NCBI GenBank assembly: GCA_002163155.1
Contig: MAAO01000006.1
Location: 1,387,371-1,451,370 of the forward strand
Origin: Halobacteriovorax marinus
GTDB lineage: Bacteria; Bdellovibrionota; Bacteriovoracia; Bacteriovoracales; Bacteriovoracaceae
Length of the DNA stretch: 64,000 nt
Direction of reading: 5' to 3'
The notes under the pieces were generated by a model. It ran no database searches and was not told where the DNA came from. It saw only the letters and a program-made list of their open reading frames with translations. The stretch's first letter is position 1. Each line of letters begins with the position of its first letter. The translations under genes were made by a program, and so were the position numbers. Positions 43,661 through 52,592 of this stretch are shown piece after piece.

Positions 43661-43918
43661 GTGCTGTTATCTGAGTTAGTATTTTGGACCCTGTTTCTTG
43701 ATTTACTCTTAAAAAAATGGCTTCATTCCTTAGCTTGATTATGTAATGTCTCACATTGCAACAGTAAGTGTTTTGTAATGTTTCAAATTAAAACGATCCT
43801 TACCTAAGAATCAATTTGAAATTTTATAAGTTACTGAAGAGACTATGTTGTTGGGTTGGTCTCAAATTTGTATATAAGTTATTAAAGATCGTACGTTTAA
43901 GTCCTTGAGAGGATCACT

Positions 43919-45814
43919 TTGAAACAACTTATATCTTCTATATTTATATTCCTCATTATTTTTCCACTTTTAGGTTGCGGAAAGGGTGAGAATAAAAATG
44001 AAGTAACTAATACTAGTTCTCAGCCAAGACAAGCCTCTTTTTCAATATCTCAAGTACATATTCAAGATGACATTATTTATCTATCAGGCTCAAATATGAA
44101 TGAGATAACAAGTGTAAAAGTTGAAAAAGAAAATGTTGAATATGACTTAGTGATTGAGCAGAAAGAAAGTAACCATCTTAGCTTAAGAGCGATTTCACCT
44201 CTAAGTTTTGTTTTAGGGACATTTTATAGCCTACTCATTTCAAGTGCTAGTGCTCAAACTTCAATTCCTATTACTTTTGAAATTCCACAGGGGGGGCTAG
44301 ACCTTGCTGATTTCGGTGCTGAAGAGGGTCAGTTCTTAGTATGGAATGGATCGATGTGGCTGGCCGTGGATCATTACGATTTGCTCGATAATGTCATAGC
44401 TCAGACTGGAGATACAATTGTGTGGGATGGTGAAGATTGGGTGTCTACTCCTTACGTTGGAGGCGGTGGATCTGAGTTAATTTTAGCAGGTGATGGATTG
44501 TTCAGTGTTAGTGGCCAGAACTCAGTAGTAACATTAAATGTTGATATGGGGACTGAGGCTGGGCAGATACCATATATAAATTCTAATTCAGAGCTCGTCA
44601 TCGATGGAATGATTGAGAGCACTACTGGTGGATTTGTTTTTCCTGATGGAACAATTCAAGAATCAGCTGCTCAGGAAATTGAAGGACCTGCAGGTGAAGA
44701 CGGTGCAACTGGAGCGCAAGGACTTGCTGGCCCTGCGGGAGCAGATGGTAGTGACGGTGCGGTCGGTGCAACTGGAGCGCAAGGACTTGCTGGCCCTGCG
44801 GGAGCTGATGGTAGTGACGGTGCGATTGGTGCAACTGGAGCGCAAGGACTTGCTGGCCCTGCGGGAGCAGATGGTAATGACGGTGCGATTGGTGCAACTG
44901 GAGCGCAAGGACTTGCTGGCCCTGCGGGAGCAGATGGTAATGACGGTGCGATCGGTGCAACTGGAGCGCAAGGTCTTGCTGGCCCTGCGGGAGTAGATGG
45001 TAGTGACGGTGCGGTCGGTGCAACTGGAGCGCAAGGTCTTGCTGGCCCTGCGGGAGCAGATGGTAGTGATGGTGCAATTGGTGCAACTGGAGCGCAAGGA
45101 CTTGCTGGCCCTGCGGGAGCAGATGGTAATGACGGTGCGATTGGTGCAACTGGAGCGCAAGGACTTGCTGGCCCTGCGGGAGCAGATGGTAGTGACGGTG
45201 CAACTGGAGCGCAAGGTCTTGCTGGCCCCGCGGGAGCAGATGGTAATGACGGTGCGGTCGGTGTAACTGGAGCGCAAGGACTTGCTGGCCCTGCGGGAGC
45301 TGATGGTAGTGACGGTGCGATTGGTGCAACTGGAGCGCAAGGACTTGCTGGCCCTGCGGGAGTAGATGGTAGTGACGGTACAGTTGGTGCAACTGGAGCG
45401 CAAGGCGCTGCTGGTATTTCACCTCTCGTCATTCTTGAATCACTTTCATTAGTAAATACACTCATAGGCTCAGCTACTGCAACAACAGTATTAACTTTAA
45501 ATGTTGCAGTGTCTTCTCCTGGAAAATTTCTTATAAAAGCAAGAGCACAAGTATTTTCTTCAGGAAATGGTTGTAACAACAAACAAGCTTCTATAGGCAT
45601 TTCAGAAGGAATAGCGAACACTTCAATAATAACTGATTCAGAAATTAAGGAAACTGTTGAGAAAAATAAGTATGTAGGACTATTCACTGAAGCTGTGATT
45701 ATTGCTCCAAGTCCAGGTAGTTATAATTTCAATTTAATTATTCAGTGGCATTCAAATAATAATTGTGAGATTGGAAAAAGAAATATTATTGCAACTTTTG
45801 TAAATGAAAATTAA
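43919..45814 (+). CDS. Collagen-like repeat lipoprotein (surface stalk)
   Basis: A 631-residue lipoprotein starting at TTG with GAGAGG upstream; lipobox LLGC. Parts in order: N-terminal linker and beta domain, EEGQFLVWNGSMWLAVDHYD and TIVWDGEDWVSTPY repeats, a fibre-like TTGGFVFPDGTIQES (common in phage and bacterial tail fibres), then a Gly-X-Y region (about residues 256-499) of repeats of a 21-residue unit GATGAQGLAGPAGADGSDGA plus V or I, and a C-terminal globular head with three cysteines (GNGCNNK, NNCEIG). Collagen-like trimeric stalks with heads are known bacterial surface fibres. Probably an adhesin. Confidence 0.88.
   Translation: MKQLISSIFIFLIIFPLLGCGKGENKNEVTNTSSQPRQASFSISQVHIQDDIIYLSGSNMNEITSVKVEKENVEYDLVIEQKESNHLSLRAISPLSFVLGTFYSLLISSASAQTSIPITFEIPQGGLDLADFGAEEGQFLVWNGSMWLAVDHYDLLDNVIAQTGDTIVWDGEDWVSTPYVGGGGSELILAGDGLFSVSGQNSVVTLNVDMGTEAGQIPYINSNSELVIDGMIESTTGGFVFPDGTIQESAAQEIEGPAGEDGATGAQGLAGPAGADGSDGAVGATGAQGLAGPAGADGSDGAIGATGAQGLAGPAGADGNDGAIGATGAQGLAGPAGADGNDGAIGATGAQGLAGPAGVDGSDGAVGATGAQGLAGPAGADGSDGAIGATGAQGLAGPAGADGNDGAIGATGAQGLAGPAGADGSDGATGAQGLAGPAGADGNDGAVGVTGAQGLAGPAGADGSDGAIGATGAQGLAGPAGVDGSDGTVGATGAQGAAGISPLVILESLSLVNTLIGSATATTVLTLNVAVSSPGKFLIKARAQVFSSGNGCNNKQASIGISEGIANTSIITDSEIKETVEKNKYVGLFTEAVIIAPSPGSYNFNLIIQWHSNNNCEIGKRNIIATFVNEN
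44698..45409 (+). repeat. 63-bp minisatellite coding Gly-X-Y repeats
   Basis: About 11 nearly identical 63-bp units (ggtgcaactggagcgcaagg and following) lie in frame within the collagen-like gene. One unit, near 45180-45235, is 54 bases long because the three codons VGA are missing. All unit lengths are multiples of three, so copy-number change would vary stalk length without breaking the frame. Confidence 0.95.
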
Positions 45815-46153
45815 CCACTTAGATTACTTTTTGCAAAATTAGACAAGCTGAAGAGATCGTTAGTAACCCAATTTTTCTTAAAAGCGATAAGCATCAATTA
45901 TTACTAATTAAAAGTTTAATTTTGTTGGAGAATTAAATAATAAAACGATAATTAGTTAGGTTATGAATTAAAGATTATAAACTATTATTCTCACCCTTAT
46001 CATAAGATGAGACAGCGAAGTATTTTCTAGTATGTCCTATCTTCTCTCTTATTCTCGAATCTTGAGAATTAATTATAATTGTGTATTTAGTAGTTTAAAC
46101 CTTTTTCGTTTACTTTAAATTGTTTAAAATTAATTATGGAATTATAATAAGTA
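45815..46153. other. Intergenic region with possible repeat remnant
   Basis: AT-rich gap between the collagen-like gene and the next solute-binding gene. A short stretch near 46022-46045 (tattttctagtatgtcctat, cttc) resembles the right end of the dispersed element, but is too short to call. Nothing else seen. Confidence 0.4.
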
Positions 46154-46855
46154 ATGATCAAAATCTGTTTTGTATTATATTTTCTCATTTTTTCCTTCGA
46201 AACTTTTTCTTTGAATATTAAGGTACGTTTTGCTGCTACTCAGTGGTGCCCTTACACATGTAAGGATATGGCAAATCAGGGGATAGTTAGTAATTTAATA
46301 AGAAAAAGATTGGAGAAGAATAACATTGGCATGACTATTGATTTCTTACCTTGGAAGAGAGCTATTAAGTCAGTTCAGACTGGAGAGAATGATGCCTTAT
46401 TAACAGTAGTCTTGGAAGAAGCTCCTAGTTTATCGTTTACAACTGTTCCAACAATGTCATATCGAGTTTGTCTCTTTTCAGGGAACAGTAAAATTGAAGA
46501 AATAAAAAATATCACTCAGTTAAGTAAGAAGAGAATTGGCATCGCTTCTCAATATGGTTATGGAGCTCCTTTCGATAAGTATATTTTAGAGAATAAAAAT
46601 AATAAAGATCGTATTTTAACTTTATTCGGCGGTAACTTAGTCTCTCGATTTATTTTATTAACTCAGAAAAAAAGAATTTCATATTTCTTGGAAGATGAAA
46701 ACGTTGTGAATTTCTATAGAAAAAAGATTAAGAGTACATTTTGTACGAAGAAAAACCCATTCTTTATAGGATTTAGCCCTCTATATATCAATAAAGAAAA
46801 ATTAATTAAAATCTTAGATGATGAAGCCTTGAGAGAAGATTTTTCTAGGAACTAA
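46154..46855 (+). CDS. Orphan periplasmic solute-binding protein, family 3-like (CPxxC)
   Basis: A 233-residue secreted protein with a signal peptide (about 1-20), shorter than its paralogues. The first strand is VRFAATQWCPYTC with cysteines at 32 and 36, matching the CPxxC of the proteins at 10958 and 22424. Other family traits are FLPWKRAIKSVQTGENDALL, KKRIGIASQYGYGAPFDKYI and a degenerate C-terminus (LIKILDDEALREDFSRN) lacking the usual SGKLxxIL end. No transporter genes adjoin it. Ligand unknown. Confidence 0.78.
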   Translation: MIKICFVLYFLIFSFETFSLNIKVRFAATQWCPYTCKDMANQGIVSNLIRKRLEKNNIGMTIDFLPWKRAIKSVQTGENDALLTVVLEEAPSLSFTTVPTMSYRVCLFSGNSKIEEIKNITQLSKKRIGIASQYGYGAPFDKYILENKNNKDRILTLFGGNLVSRFILLTQKKRISYFLEDENVVNFYRKKIKSTFCTKKNPFFIGFSPLYINKEKLIKILDDEALREDFSRN

Positions 46856-47012
46856 CCTCAAGCCCTCTTCTAGGAAAATCAAAAAGTTTCTTAGTAAATC
46901 TTATTCAATTTTTTTGCATTGAATATGACTTCTTGTTCTTTTTCAAGTTTTTCGTAAGGGAGAACCTGCCAAACATATTGACGAAAAAGAGTTTCTTTAC
47001 TAATATTTTCTT

Positions 47013-47369
47013 ATGAAAACTTTAATACTATTGCTGATGTTTATTGTTTCTTTCAACATAAAAGCTCAAGATATCCTTTGTATTCCAAATGATATCGATG
47101 CCCCTTTTGATAGAGTAGAATTAAAGAAGATTAAGAATCATAAGTATTCTATTGTTGTAAAAAAGAGTTCTAAAGTATTGCTAACTGATCATGTTTCCTA
47201 TGTTTTTTTGAGAAGAAAACAATATGGACGATTTAGAAATAAAAAACAAACCGTTATTATAAAAACTAAGAGACTTATTGCTGATCAGCCCAAGAGATCA
47301 TCTCTCAAAGTCGAAATACTTAGCTCTGATAGTTTCATTGGGAAATGCAAACTGTATCCAGCATTCTGA
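47013..47369 (+). CDS. Small secreted basic protein
   Basis: A 118-residue protein with a signal peptide (MKTLILLLMFIVSFNIKA) and a short basic beta-rich mature part (ELKKIKNHKYSIVVKKSSKV, KQTVIIKTKRL) with two cysteines (ILCIPN, GKCKLY) that could pair. No clear ribosome-binding site. No known family was recognised. Confidence 0.55.
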   Translation: MKTLILLLMFIVSFNIKAQDILCIPNDIDAPFDRVELKKIKNHKYSIVVKKSSKVLLTDHVSYVFLRRKQYGRFRNKKQTVIIKTKRLIADQPKRSSLKVEILSSDSFIGKCKLYPAF

Positions 47370-47378
47370 TAGGGTCAT

Positions 47379-47430
47379 TTTATCTAAGTAAGTGGAAGAG
47401 GGATGTTTTCATTTATTTATCTTAAGAAGT
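47379..47430 (+). repeat. Dispersed intergenic element, copy 22 (left end)
   Basis: ttttatctaagtaagtggaa, gagggatgttttcatttatt: left end only, ten bases after the stop codon of the small gene at 47369 and upstream of another plus-strand gene. Confidence 0.6.
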
Positions 47431-47569
47431 ATAGGGCTTTTGAAGGGAACTACACGCACTTTGATAGCTAAATATTACTTATTTGTGTTGAATACCTGTG
47501 CATGGCGATAGGTTATTTAGAAGCGACTTTTATACACAAGTATTTATTAAAATTGACGATAAGTCAGTC

Positions 47570-49207
47570 ATGAGAAGAGTTCTACTATTTCTGCTAATCT
47601 TGCAGACCATTTCTATTTATGCTTACGAGATAAACCTCGAAAGAATGGCTACACTAAAAAATTGTAAGGCGAATGAATCTGAAAAGTACTTTTACTGTAA
47701 GGATACTGAAGGGAACGAATATCTTATTAAAGAAACTGGCTGGTCTTATTCTGCCATTAAGAAGGCAAAGAATGGAAAGGTCACGAAGTTAAAGGTGAAT
47801 GAGATCTATGGTGATGATGGAACAGATATATTTGTTGCCGCAATATCAAGAGCATCTCTCTTCGAACAACAACATAAAGCTCCATATGTTGGAGAATTTG
47901 TCGAATATGCACAAGAGCTAAGCTATCTCTATAGCGAATTCTTTAAATATGCTGAGCCTGGTGAAATTGATCCCAAAGATAAGGAAATTAGCTCGCTTGC
48001 CTTAAGTATCAAAAAAGGAATAGAAAAAAAGAAGTCCCATTTCGATCATTTACTAAGTAGTGATAAATTGAAAGTAGAATTGGATAATGGAGAAAACCTA
48101 AACTGTACTAGAAACGAAATAAAATCAGAGTGTCCACTGCTTACATGTGGAAAGGATACTTTTGGAAATGATGTTCTATTGCTTAAAGATAAAGCGTCGA
48201 ATTCAAGTAGCTTTGAAGTTTTTTCAATGAAAAACGGAAAGATCGCCAAAGAACACAGTGGAGTAAAAGCACTCTATGCCTATACAGGAGAGAAGCTTCT
48301 TTTCAAGTCGAGTGAACAAAAGAGTAACAATCCTTTTAAAAAGAAAATGCTTGTTCCCTCCCGCTATAAAAACAATCCTGATCTTTTTGCTAAACTTACA
48401 GACTACTCTTACAACGATTATCTCTTAAATGAAATTTCTACTTGTGGGCCTGAAATGTTTAAAAACTTTCTAAAGGTGATAAAACAAGCGGAACAAGATA
48501 GAATCAACTCTGAGATGGTTCAATTTATAGATTTTGCGAATAGTTCTCTTGAGAGTTTCTACGTAAATCAAGATTCTCTTCCTGACTATGCCTGTGTTCA
48601 TGAAGGAGTATATTACAGCCCTGATGGATATAAGAAGAGTAAAGAAATAAGGGTCGTTTCAAAAAAGACAATTTCAGCTAAGAAAGCTCAAGAGATTTTC
48701 GACAAAGCCAAAGCTAGAAAAGATATAGCCTGGTCTTATACTTTTGATGGTTGTTATGCGAGAGCTCACCTTATGGCCAGAATGTTTGAAGAAGAAGGAA
48801 TACACGTTGATAAGGCGTGGCTTAGAGGAAGCTTACAGATACCTGGAGAGTCTCCTCAGAAAAAGTGGGGTTATCATGTTGCACCACTAGTGTATGTTGA
48901 GGATGGTAAAGGTGGAGTGGAAGAGATGATTATTGACCCTTCGATATCAGATAAACCATTAAGTGCAAAAGATTGGGCAGCAAAGATGGAAGTCGATTTT
49001 TCAAAGTCAGACCAAGTTGTTTATCCAACACCAACGAATACTGCATTTTTTAATAAAACTAGTTTCGCTGTAACAAATTCAGATCCATATTGGCCAGATC
49101 TTGATATGGCCCTAACAGAAGATGAAAAGATATTGAAGGCAAAAAATACAATGGAGCAATACACAAGTGGAATTGACCCATGGGGTGAGGAGTACGAAGA
49201 ATGGTAA
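47570..49207 (+). CDS. Secreted protein with protein-glutaminase catalytic domain
   Basis: A 545-residue protein from the ATG at 47570, chosen because MRRVLLFLLILQTISIYA is a signal peptide; an in-frame start at 47498 adds 24 unrelated residues. The N-terminal about 370 residues are unrecognised. The C-terminal region carries FDGCYARAHLMARMF (Cys395), KKWGYHVAPLVYV (His436) and EEMIIDPSIS (Asp456). This is the Cys-His-Asp arrangement of the protein-glutaminase family, and the 41- and 20-residue spacings equal those of the Chryseobacterium enzyme (Cys156, His197, Asp217). It should deamidate protein glutamines, as an exported enzyme or effector. Its stop overlaps the next gene start. Confidence 0.85.
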   Translation: MRRVLLFLLILQTISIYAYEINLERMATLKNCKANESEKYFYCKDTEGNEYLIKETGWSYSAIKKAKNGKVTKLKVNEIYGDDGTDIFVAAISRASLFEQQHKAPYVGEFVEYAQELSYLYSEFFKYAEPGEIDPKDKEISSLALSIKKGIEKKKSHFDHLLSSDKLKVELDNGENLNCTRNEIKSECPLLTCGKDTFGNDVLLLKDKASNSSSFEVFSMKNGKIAKEHSGVKALYAYTGEKLLFKSSEQKSNNPFKKKMLVPSRYKNNPDLFAKLTDYSYNDYLLNEISTCGPEMFKNFLKVIKQAEQDRINSEMVQFIDFANSSLESFYVNQDSLPDYACVHEGVYYSPDGYKKSKEIRVVSKKTISAKKAQEIFDKAKARKDIAWSYTFDGCYARAHLMARMFEEEGIHVDKAWLRGSLQIPGESPQKKWGYHVAPLVYVEDGKGGVEEMIIDPSISDKPLSAKDWAAKMEVDFSKSDQVVYPTPTNTAFFNKTSFAVTNSDPYWPDLDMALTEDEKILKAKNTMEQYTSGIDPWGEEYEEW

Positions 49208-49461
49208 AAAGACTAATGCTAATATTTTTGCTATTTAATAGTATTGCCTCGGCAAGATCTTTGACTAGAAGGCTCCATGTAGCGTCAGTAAAGACGATTT
49301 CTAAAACTAAGAAGTACAATGTTACTTTCAAAGAAATGGCGGCTTTCTATAGCTCTAAAGAGGATACTATTAAATGTTTGGCTTCTTCGGCTAAAAATAA
49401 TGAATCAGTACTTGTAAAGTGGGACATGGAAACGCTTGAAATTCAAAAATGTAAGAAGTAA
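49201..49461 (+). CDS. Small secreted partner of the protein-glutaminase gene
   Basis: An 86-residue protein with a signal peptide (MVKRLMLIFLLFNSIASA). The ATG overlaps the stop codon region of the protein-glutaminase gene (seven shared bases), so the two are translationally coupled. The mature part (about 68 residues) is basic with two cysteines (IKCLASS, IQKCKK). A small exported protein directly coupled to an enzyme could be its inhibitor or chaperone; this is inference from position only. Confidence 0.65.
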   Translation: MVKRLMLIFLLFNSIASARSLTRRLHVASVKTISKTKKYNVTFKEMAAFYSSKEDTIKCLASSAKNNESVLVKWDMETLEIQKCKK

Positions 49462-49472
49462 GAAGATAATCA

Positions 49473-49497
49473 CGAAAGGCCATTTCTAGCCTTTCGA
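49473..49497. terminator. Bidirectional terminator between convergent genes
   Basis: Perfect eight-base inverted repeat CGAAAGGC/GCCTTTCG with an eight-base loop, between the end of the small secreted gene (49461) and the end of the peroxiredoxin gene (49505). Confidence 0.8.
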
Positions 49498-49504
49498 TCA
49501 TAAG

Positions 49505-50140
49505 CTATAGGTTTGGTTGTGGTGTTGTTCTTAAGTAAGGCTTGATCACTACAATTCCTTTAGAGAACTTAGCACGGGCTTCATCATCAGATAAACTTGG
49601 AACTACGATACAATCTTCTCCGTGAGTCCAGTTTGCTGGAGTGGCCACCATGTGCTCAGAAGTTAATTGAAGTGCATCAATTGTTCTTAAGATCTCATCA
49701 AAGTTTCTTCCAGTTGCCGCAGGATAAGTGAGAGTAAGTTTTACTTTCTTATCTGGTCCGATAATGAATACACTTCTTACTGTTAGCGTATCAAGTGCAT
49801 TTGGGTGAATCATATCGTAGAGATCTGCAATAAGCTTATCTGTATCAGCAATGATAGGAAAGTTAACAGTCGTGTTCTGAGTTTCGTTGATATCTTTAAT
49901 CCACGCGTGGTGATCTTTAAGAGTATCAACGCTTAGAGCGATTGCTTTGCAATTTCTCTTATCAAATTCAGTTTTCATTTTTGCTACAGTTCCAAGCTCA
50001 GTTGTACAAACCGGTGTGAAATCTTTTGGATGTGAAAAAAGTATTGTCCAATCAGATCCCATCCATTCGTGAAAATCGATGTCACCTGTAGTTGTTTGTG
50101 CTTTAAAGTTTGGTGCTATATCACCTAATCTAACTGCCAT
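49505..50140 (-). CDS. 1-Cys peroxiredoxin (Prx6 type)
   Basis: A 211-residue cytoplasmic thiol peroxidase. The active site HPKDFTPVCTTELG holds the peroxidatic Cys45, and the Prx6-type C-terminal dimerisation part is present (ATPANWTHGEDCIVVPSLSD, KPYLRTTPQP). Prx6 enzymes reduce hydrogen peroxide and organic peroxides, with regeneration by thiols. AGGAG precedes the ATG (50140). The length fits the family (about 210-220). It is monocistronic. Confidence 0.96.
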   Translation of the reverse strand: MAVRLGDIAPNFKAQTTTGDIDFHEWMGSDWTILFSHPKDFTPVCTTELGTVAKMKTEFDKRNCKAIALSVDTLKDHHAWIKDINETQNTTVNFPIIADTDKLIADLYDMIHPNALDTLTVRSVFIIGPDKKVKLTLTYPAATGRNFDEILRTIDALQLTSEHMVATPANWTHGEDCIVVPSLSDDEARAKFSKGIVVIKPYLRTTPQPNL

Positions 50141-50305
50141 AATCTTCTCCTTATATAAATTTAAATTTCATAAAAGGTACTCCTTGAATAGTTAAGTGGC
50201 AAATAGATTTCATTTGTTTCCAATCGGAATAAAGTCCTTATAACGCAATAATGAATTGATGCGATCTTAAGGGAAATTCATATTCTTATTTTATAGAGTG
50301 ATTAG

Positions 50306-51481
50306 TTAAGGCTTGAGAGCTCGGAATTTGAATTTGAAATTCAGCTCCTTCACCTCGACTCCAATCGCTTTTATTTTCCACCCCTCTTTTTCTGCAGCTT
50401 TTGCCGATATCGCAAGTCCTAGACCATGTCCTTCGACTTTTTCATTATGAAGTCTATACATAGGTTCAAATAGGTGTTTTGCTTGCTCCTGAATAAACCC
50501 TCTTCCGTTATCTTTAATCTTTATATTATAGAAATCATTGCCTGAACTAGGTGCTTCACAACTAATTATTATCTCTGGAGGAATGTTTTCTTTATGGTAC
50601 TTAATGGAATTGCTAATTATATTTTGAAAAAGCTGTTTTGCAGGTATCTTTTTACAATTAATGATAGGCATATTTTCGTCAATTGTAATTATTCCTCCCT
50701 TTTCTTTTGAGGCCGCAGTCATGAGAGATTCAATTTCTAAGAATAAATCGCTAAATTTCACTGTAGAAAGTGTGTCATTAGATTGTTCAAGTTTTGCAAA
50801 TTCTAATAATTCAAATATTAGAACATTCATTGAATTGGCTGAACTTGAAATTAAGTTAAATACTTCCTTCTGATCTTCATTTAAGAACTCTTTCAATTCA
50901 ATTTTAAGCAAATCTATAAAACCGATGAGTGGATTAAGGGGAGTCTTTAAGTCATGAGCTACTCTGGTTGCAAAAGAATTAAGTTCATTGTTTTTTAACT
51001 GTAGTTCTCTAGTTAAAACTTCTAACTTTTCATTTATTACTTTTAAGTGCTTGTTCTTTTCACTGACTTTACCATTCAGAATTGTTAAACGATGTTCCGT
51101 TTTTTTTCTTTCACTTAAGTCTCGTATCGTAATCATCCCACTGACAATCTTTCCGTCATTATCTTTTATAGGTAATGTGTTGATGGATAGCCAAATTGAT
51201 TCACTTGAGTGATCTTGAAAAACTATTAACATGACTAGGTTCTGCTTGAAAATCCCAGCTAGCGCTTGATTCATAGGAAGTTCACTTTCTTCATATAAAG
51301 TGATGGCATCTTCTTTATATTTAAGAACATCTTCGTTCTGTCCTTTGACTTTTGTGACACCATGAAGAAGTGATCCTAGACGCTCTTCAGAAACTTTATT
51401 TGAAAATATGATATTACCGCTTGGATCACATATGACTATCCCATCATTCATTTGATTAAGTATAGTTTCATTGAGTTCCAT
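50306..51481 (-). CDS. Soluble PAS-domain sensor histidine kinase
   Basis: A 391-residue kinase without transmembrane segments. PAS domain (about 5-130: GIVICDPSGNIIFSNKV and onward, with ISGMITIRDLSERKK), a coiled linker (about 130-170), HisKA with VAHDLKTPLNPLIG (His near 181) and HATPase_c with NIISNSIKYH, DNGRGF and GHGLGLAISAKA. It probably senses a small cytoplasmic ligand or redox cue. There is no adjacent response regulator, so the partner is elsewhere. The globin genes start divergently 240 bases away. Confidence 0.92.
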   Translation of the reverse strand: MELNETILNQMNDGIVICDPSGNIIFSNKVSEERLGSLLHGVTKVKGQNEDVLKYKEDAITLYEESELPMNQALAGIFKQNLVMLIVFQDHSSESIWLSINTLPIKDNDGKIVSGMITIRDLSERKKTEHRLTILNGKVSEKNKHLKVINEKLEVLTRELQLKNNELNSFATRVAHDLKTPLNPLIGFIDLLKIELKEFLNEDQKEVFNLISSSANSMNVLIFELLEFAKLEQSNDTLSTVKFSDLFLEIESLMTAASKEKGGIITIDENMPIINCKKIPAKQLFQNIISNSIKYHKENIPPEIIISCEAPSSGNDFYNIKIKDNGRGFIQEQAKHLFEPMYRLHNEKVEGHGLGLAISAKAAEKEGWKIKAIGVEVKELNFKFKFRALKP

Positions 51482-51717
51482 AAGGCTTCCTACGTTTCAA
51501 TTACTATCCATTTTATATAAATAACATTTTAGAATTCTCGTTGAAGCATGAATATTTAACTATACTTATAAGCTTTCATATACTTAAGACACTGTGATCT
51601 GGTTATGAGTCATTCTCACTGAATCTTAGGTCTTAGCATTTTATGTTCAAGACCTTAATCTAAACTTAATTATCATTTAATCTATCAGTTTCTCTTTAAA
51701 ATCCTCGATACGGATGT

Positions 51718-52119
51718 ATGGATATTAAACGGGACTTTTTTTTAGAAAACATTGATCAATTTGTAGAATCTTTCTATGAGCACTTTTTTTCTCTAACACC
51801 TGAGATCTTTGAGCTTTTTAAAAACTCTGAGATCGGAAAACAGAAGAATGAGTTTAAGATATCAATACACACACTTCTCATTAATTTAAGTCAACTTGAT
51901 AAATTAGATTCGTATTTTAAAGATCTCGGTATTAGACATATTTGTTATAACGTTTCTGAAAGGCATTATAAGCTTGCTAAAGAATCTTTTCTATATGCAA
52001 TAAAGAAAACGTACGCTGATCATTGGAGTAAGGTCGTAGAAACAAAGTGGGAAGAAATTATTGATCATGTTACCTTGAAAATGAAAGAAGGAGTGAAGAG
52101 CTTTGAACTTGCCTATTAG
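51718..52119 (+). CDS. Single-domain globin (flavohaemoglobin-type)
   Basis: A 133-residue protein with the classic globin helices. FYEHFFSLTPEIFELF marks helices A-C, and LGIRHICYNVSERHYKLAKE carries the likely proximal haem His in RHICYN, followed by helix H (EIIDHVTLKMKEG). It lacks a reductase domain. Such globins bind oxygen or nitric oxide. The next gene, a truncated globin, overlaps its end by 17 bases, so they are co-translated. The neighbouring PAS kinase could control it. Confidence 0.8.
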   Translation: MDIKRDFFLENIDQFVESFYEHFFSLTPEIFELFKNSEIGKQKNEFKISIHTLLINLSQLDKLDSYFKDLGIRHICYNVSERHYKLAKESFLYAIKKTYADHWSKVVETKWEEIIDHVTLKMKEGVKSFELAY

Positions 52120-52558
52120 TAATGTAAATTTAAGTAAGTTTGAAGAGCTTGGTGGAAAACAAATGCTGCAAAAAGTTGCGAAACTCTTCTATGATAAGGT
52201 CTATGAGCATAAATGGATTGGTCAATACTTTCAAGCTGTTTCACAAGAAATAATAGAATCTCAACAAGTTGATTTTATGAGTTCGGCCCTAGGAGGGCCA
52301 AAAGTATATTGCGGGCGGTTACCTGTTCCTGTACACAAGAATATGTTTATTTCAGAAGAGCTCTTTGAAATTAGACATAGTCTTCTACTTGAATCTCTAC
52401 ATGAAGCGAATGCTTCTGAAGAGCTTATTGCCAAATGGACAAAGATTGATGAGGCTTTTAAATCAGGTCTTGTGAAAAAGAATATTGGGGAATGCGAGAA
52501 AAGATATTTTACTGATGAATATTTATCCTTTCCAGATCCAGCTAAAAAGGTGGGATGA
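52103..52558 (+). CDS. Truncated haemoglobin (2-on-2 globin)
   Basis: A 151-residue protein starting at TTG with AGGAG ten bases ahead, overlapping the preceding globin by 17 bases. FEELGGKQMLQKVAKLFYD is the A-B helix region, LGGPKVYCGRLPVPVHKNMF carries the likely proximal His in VHKNMF, and GG turns typical of truncated globins are present. The C-terminal about 30 residues extend past the family core. With the upstream globin it forms a two-globin operon, plausible for nitric oxide or oxygen handling. Confidence 0.8.
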   Translation: MNLPISNVNLSKFEELGGKQMLQKVAKLFYDKVYEHKWIGQYFQAVSQEIIESQQVDFMSSALGGPKVYCGRLPVPVHKNMFISEELFEIRHSLLLESLHEANASEELIAKWTKIDEAFKSGLVKKNIGECEKRYFTDEYLSFPDPAKKVG

Positions 52559-52588
52559 GTTCTTTGGTTAGTTAATCCTATCCTTTGC
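52555..52588 (+). repeat. Dispersed intergenic element, copy 23 (right end)
   Basis: gagttctttggttagttaat, cctatcctttg: only the right end, between the convergent truncated globin and Cache-domain genes; it overlaps the globin stop codon. Confidence 0.55.
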
Positions 52589-52592
52589 GAAT

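Noticed and set aside
44698..45409. Tandem repeat as CRISPR array
   Set aside because: Units are contiguous and encode Gly-X-Y in frame; there are no unique spacers and no cas genes.
44663..45687. Long minus-strand and other-frame ORFs across the collagen-like repeat
   Set aside because: They are shadows of the 63-bp tandem repeat in other frames, with unnatural compositions (His/Gln/Leu or Ser/Arg/Cys repeats).
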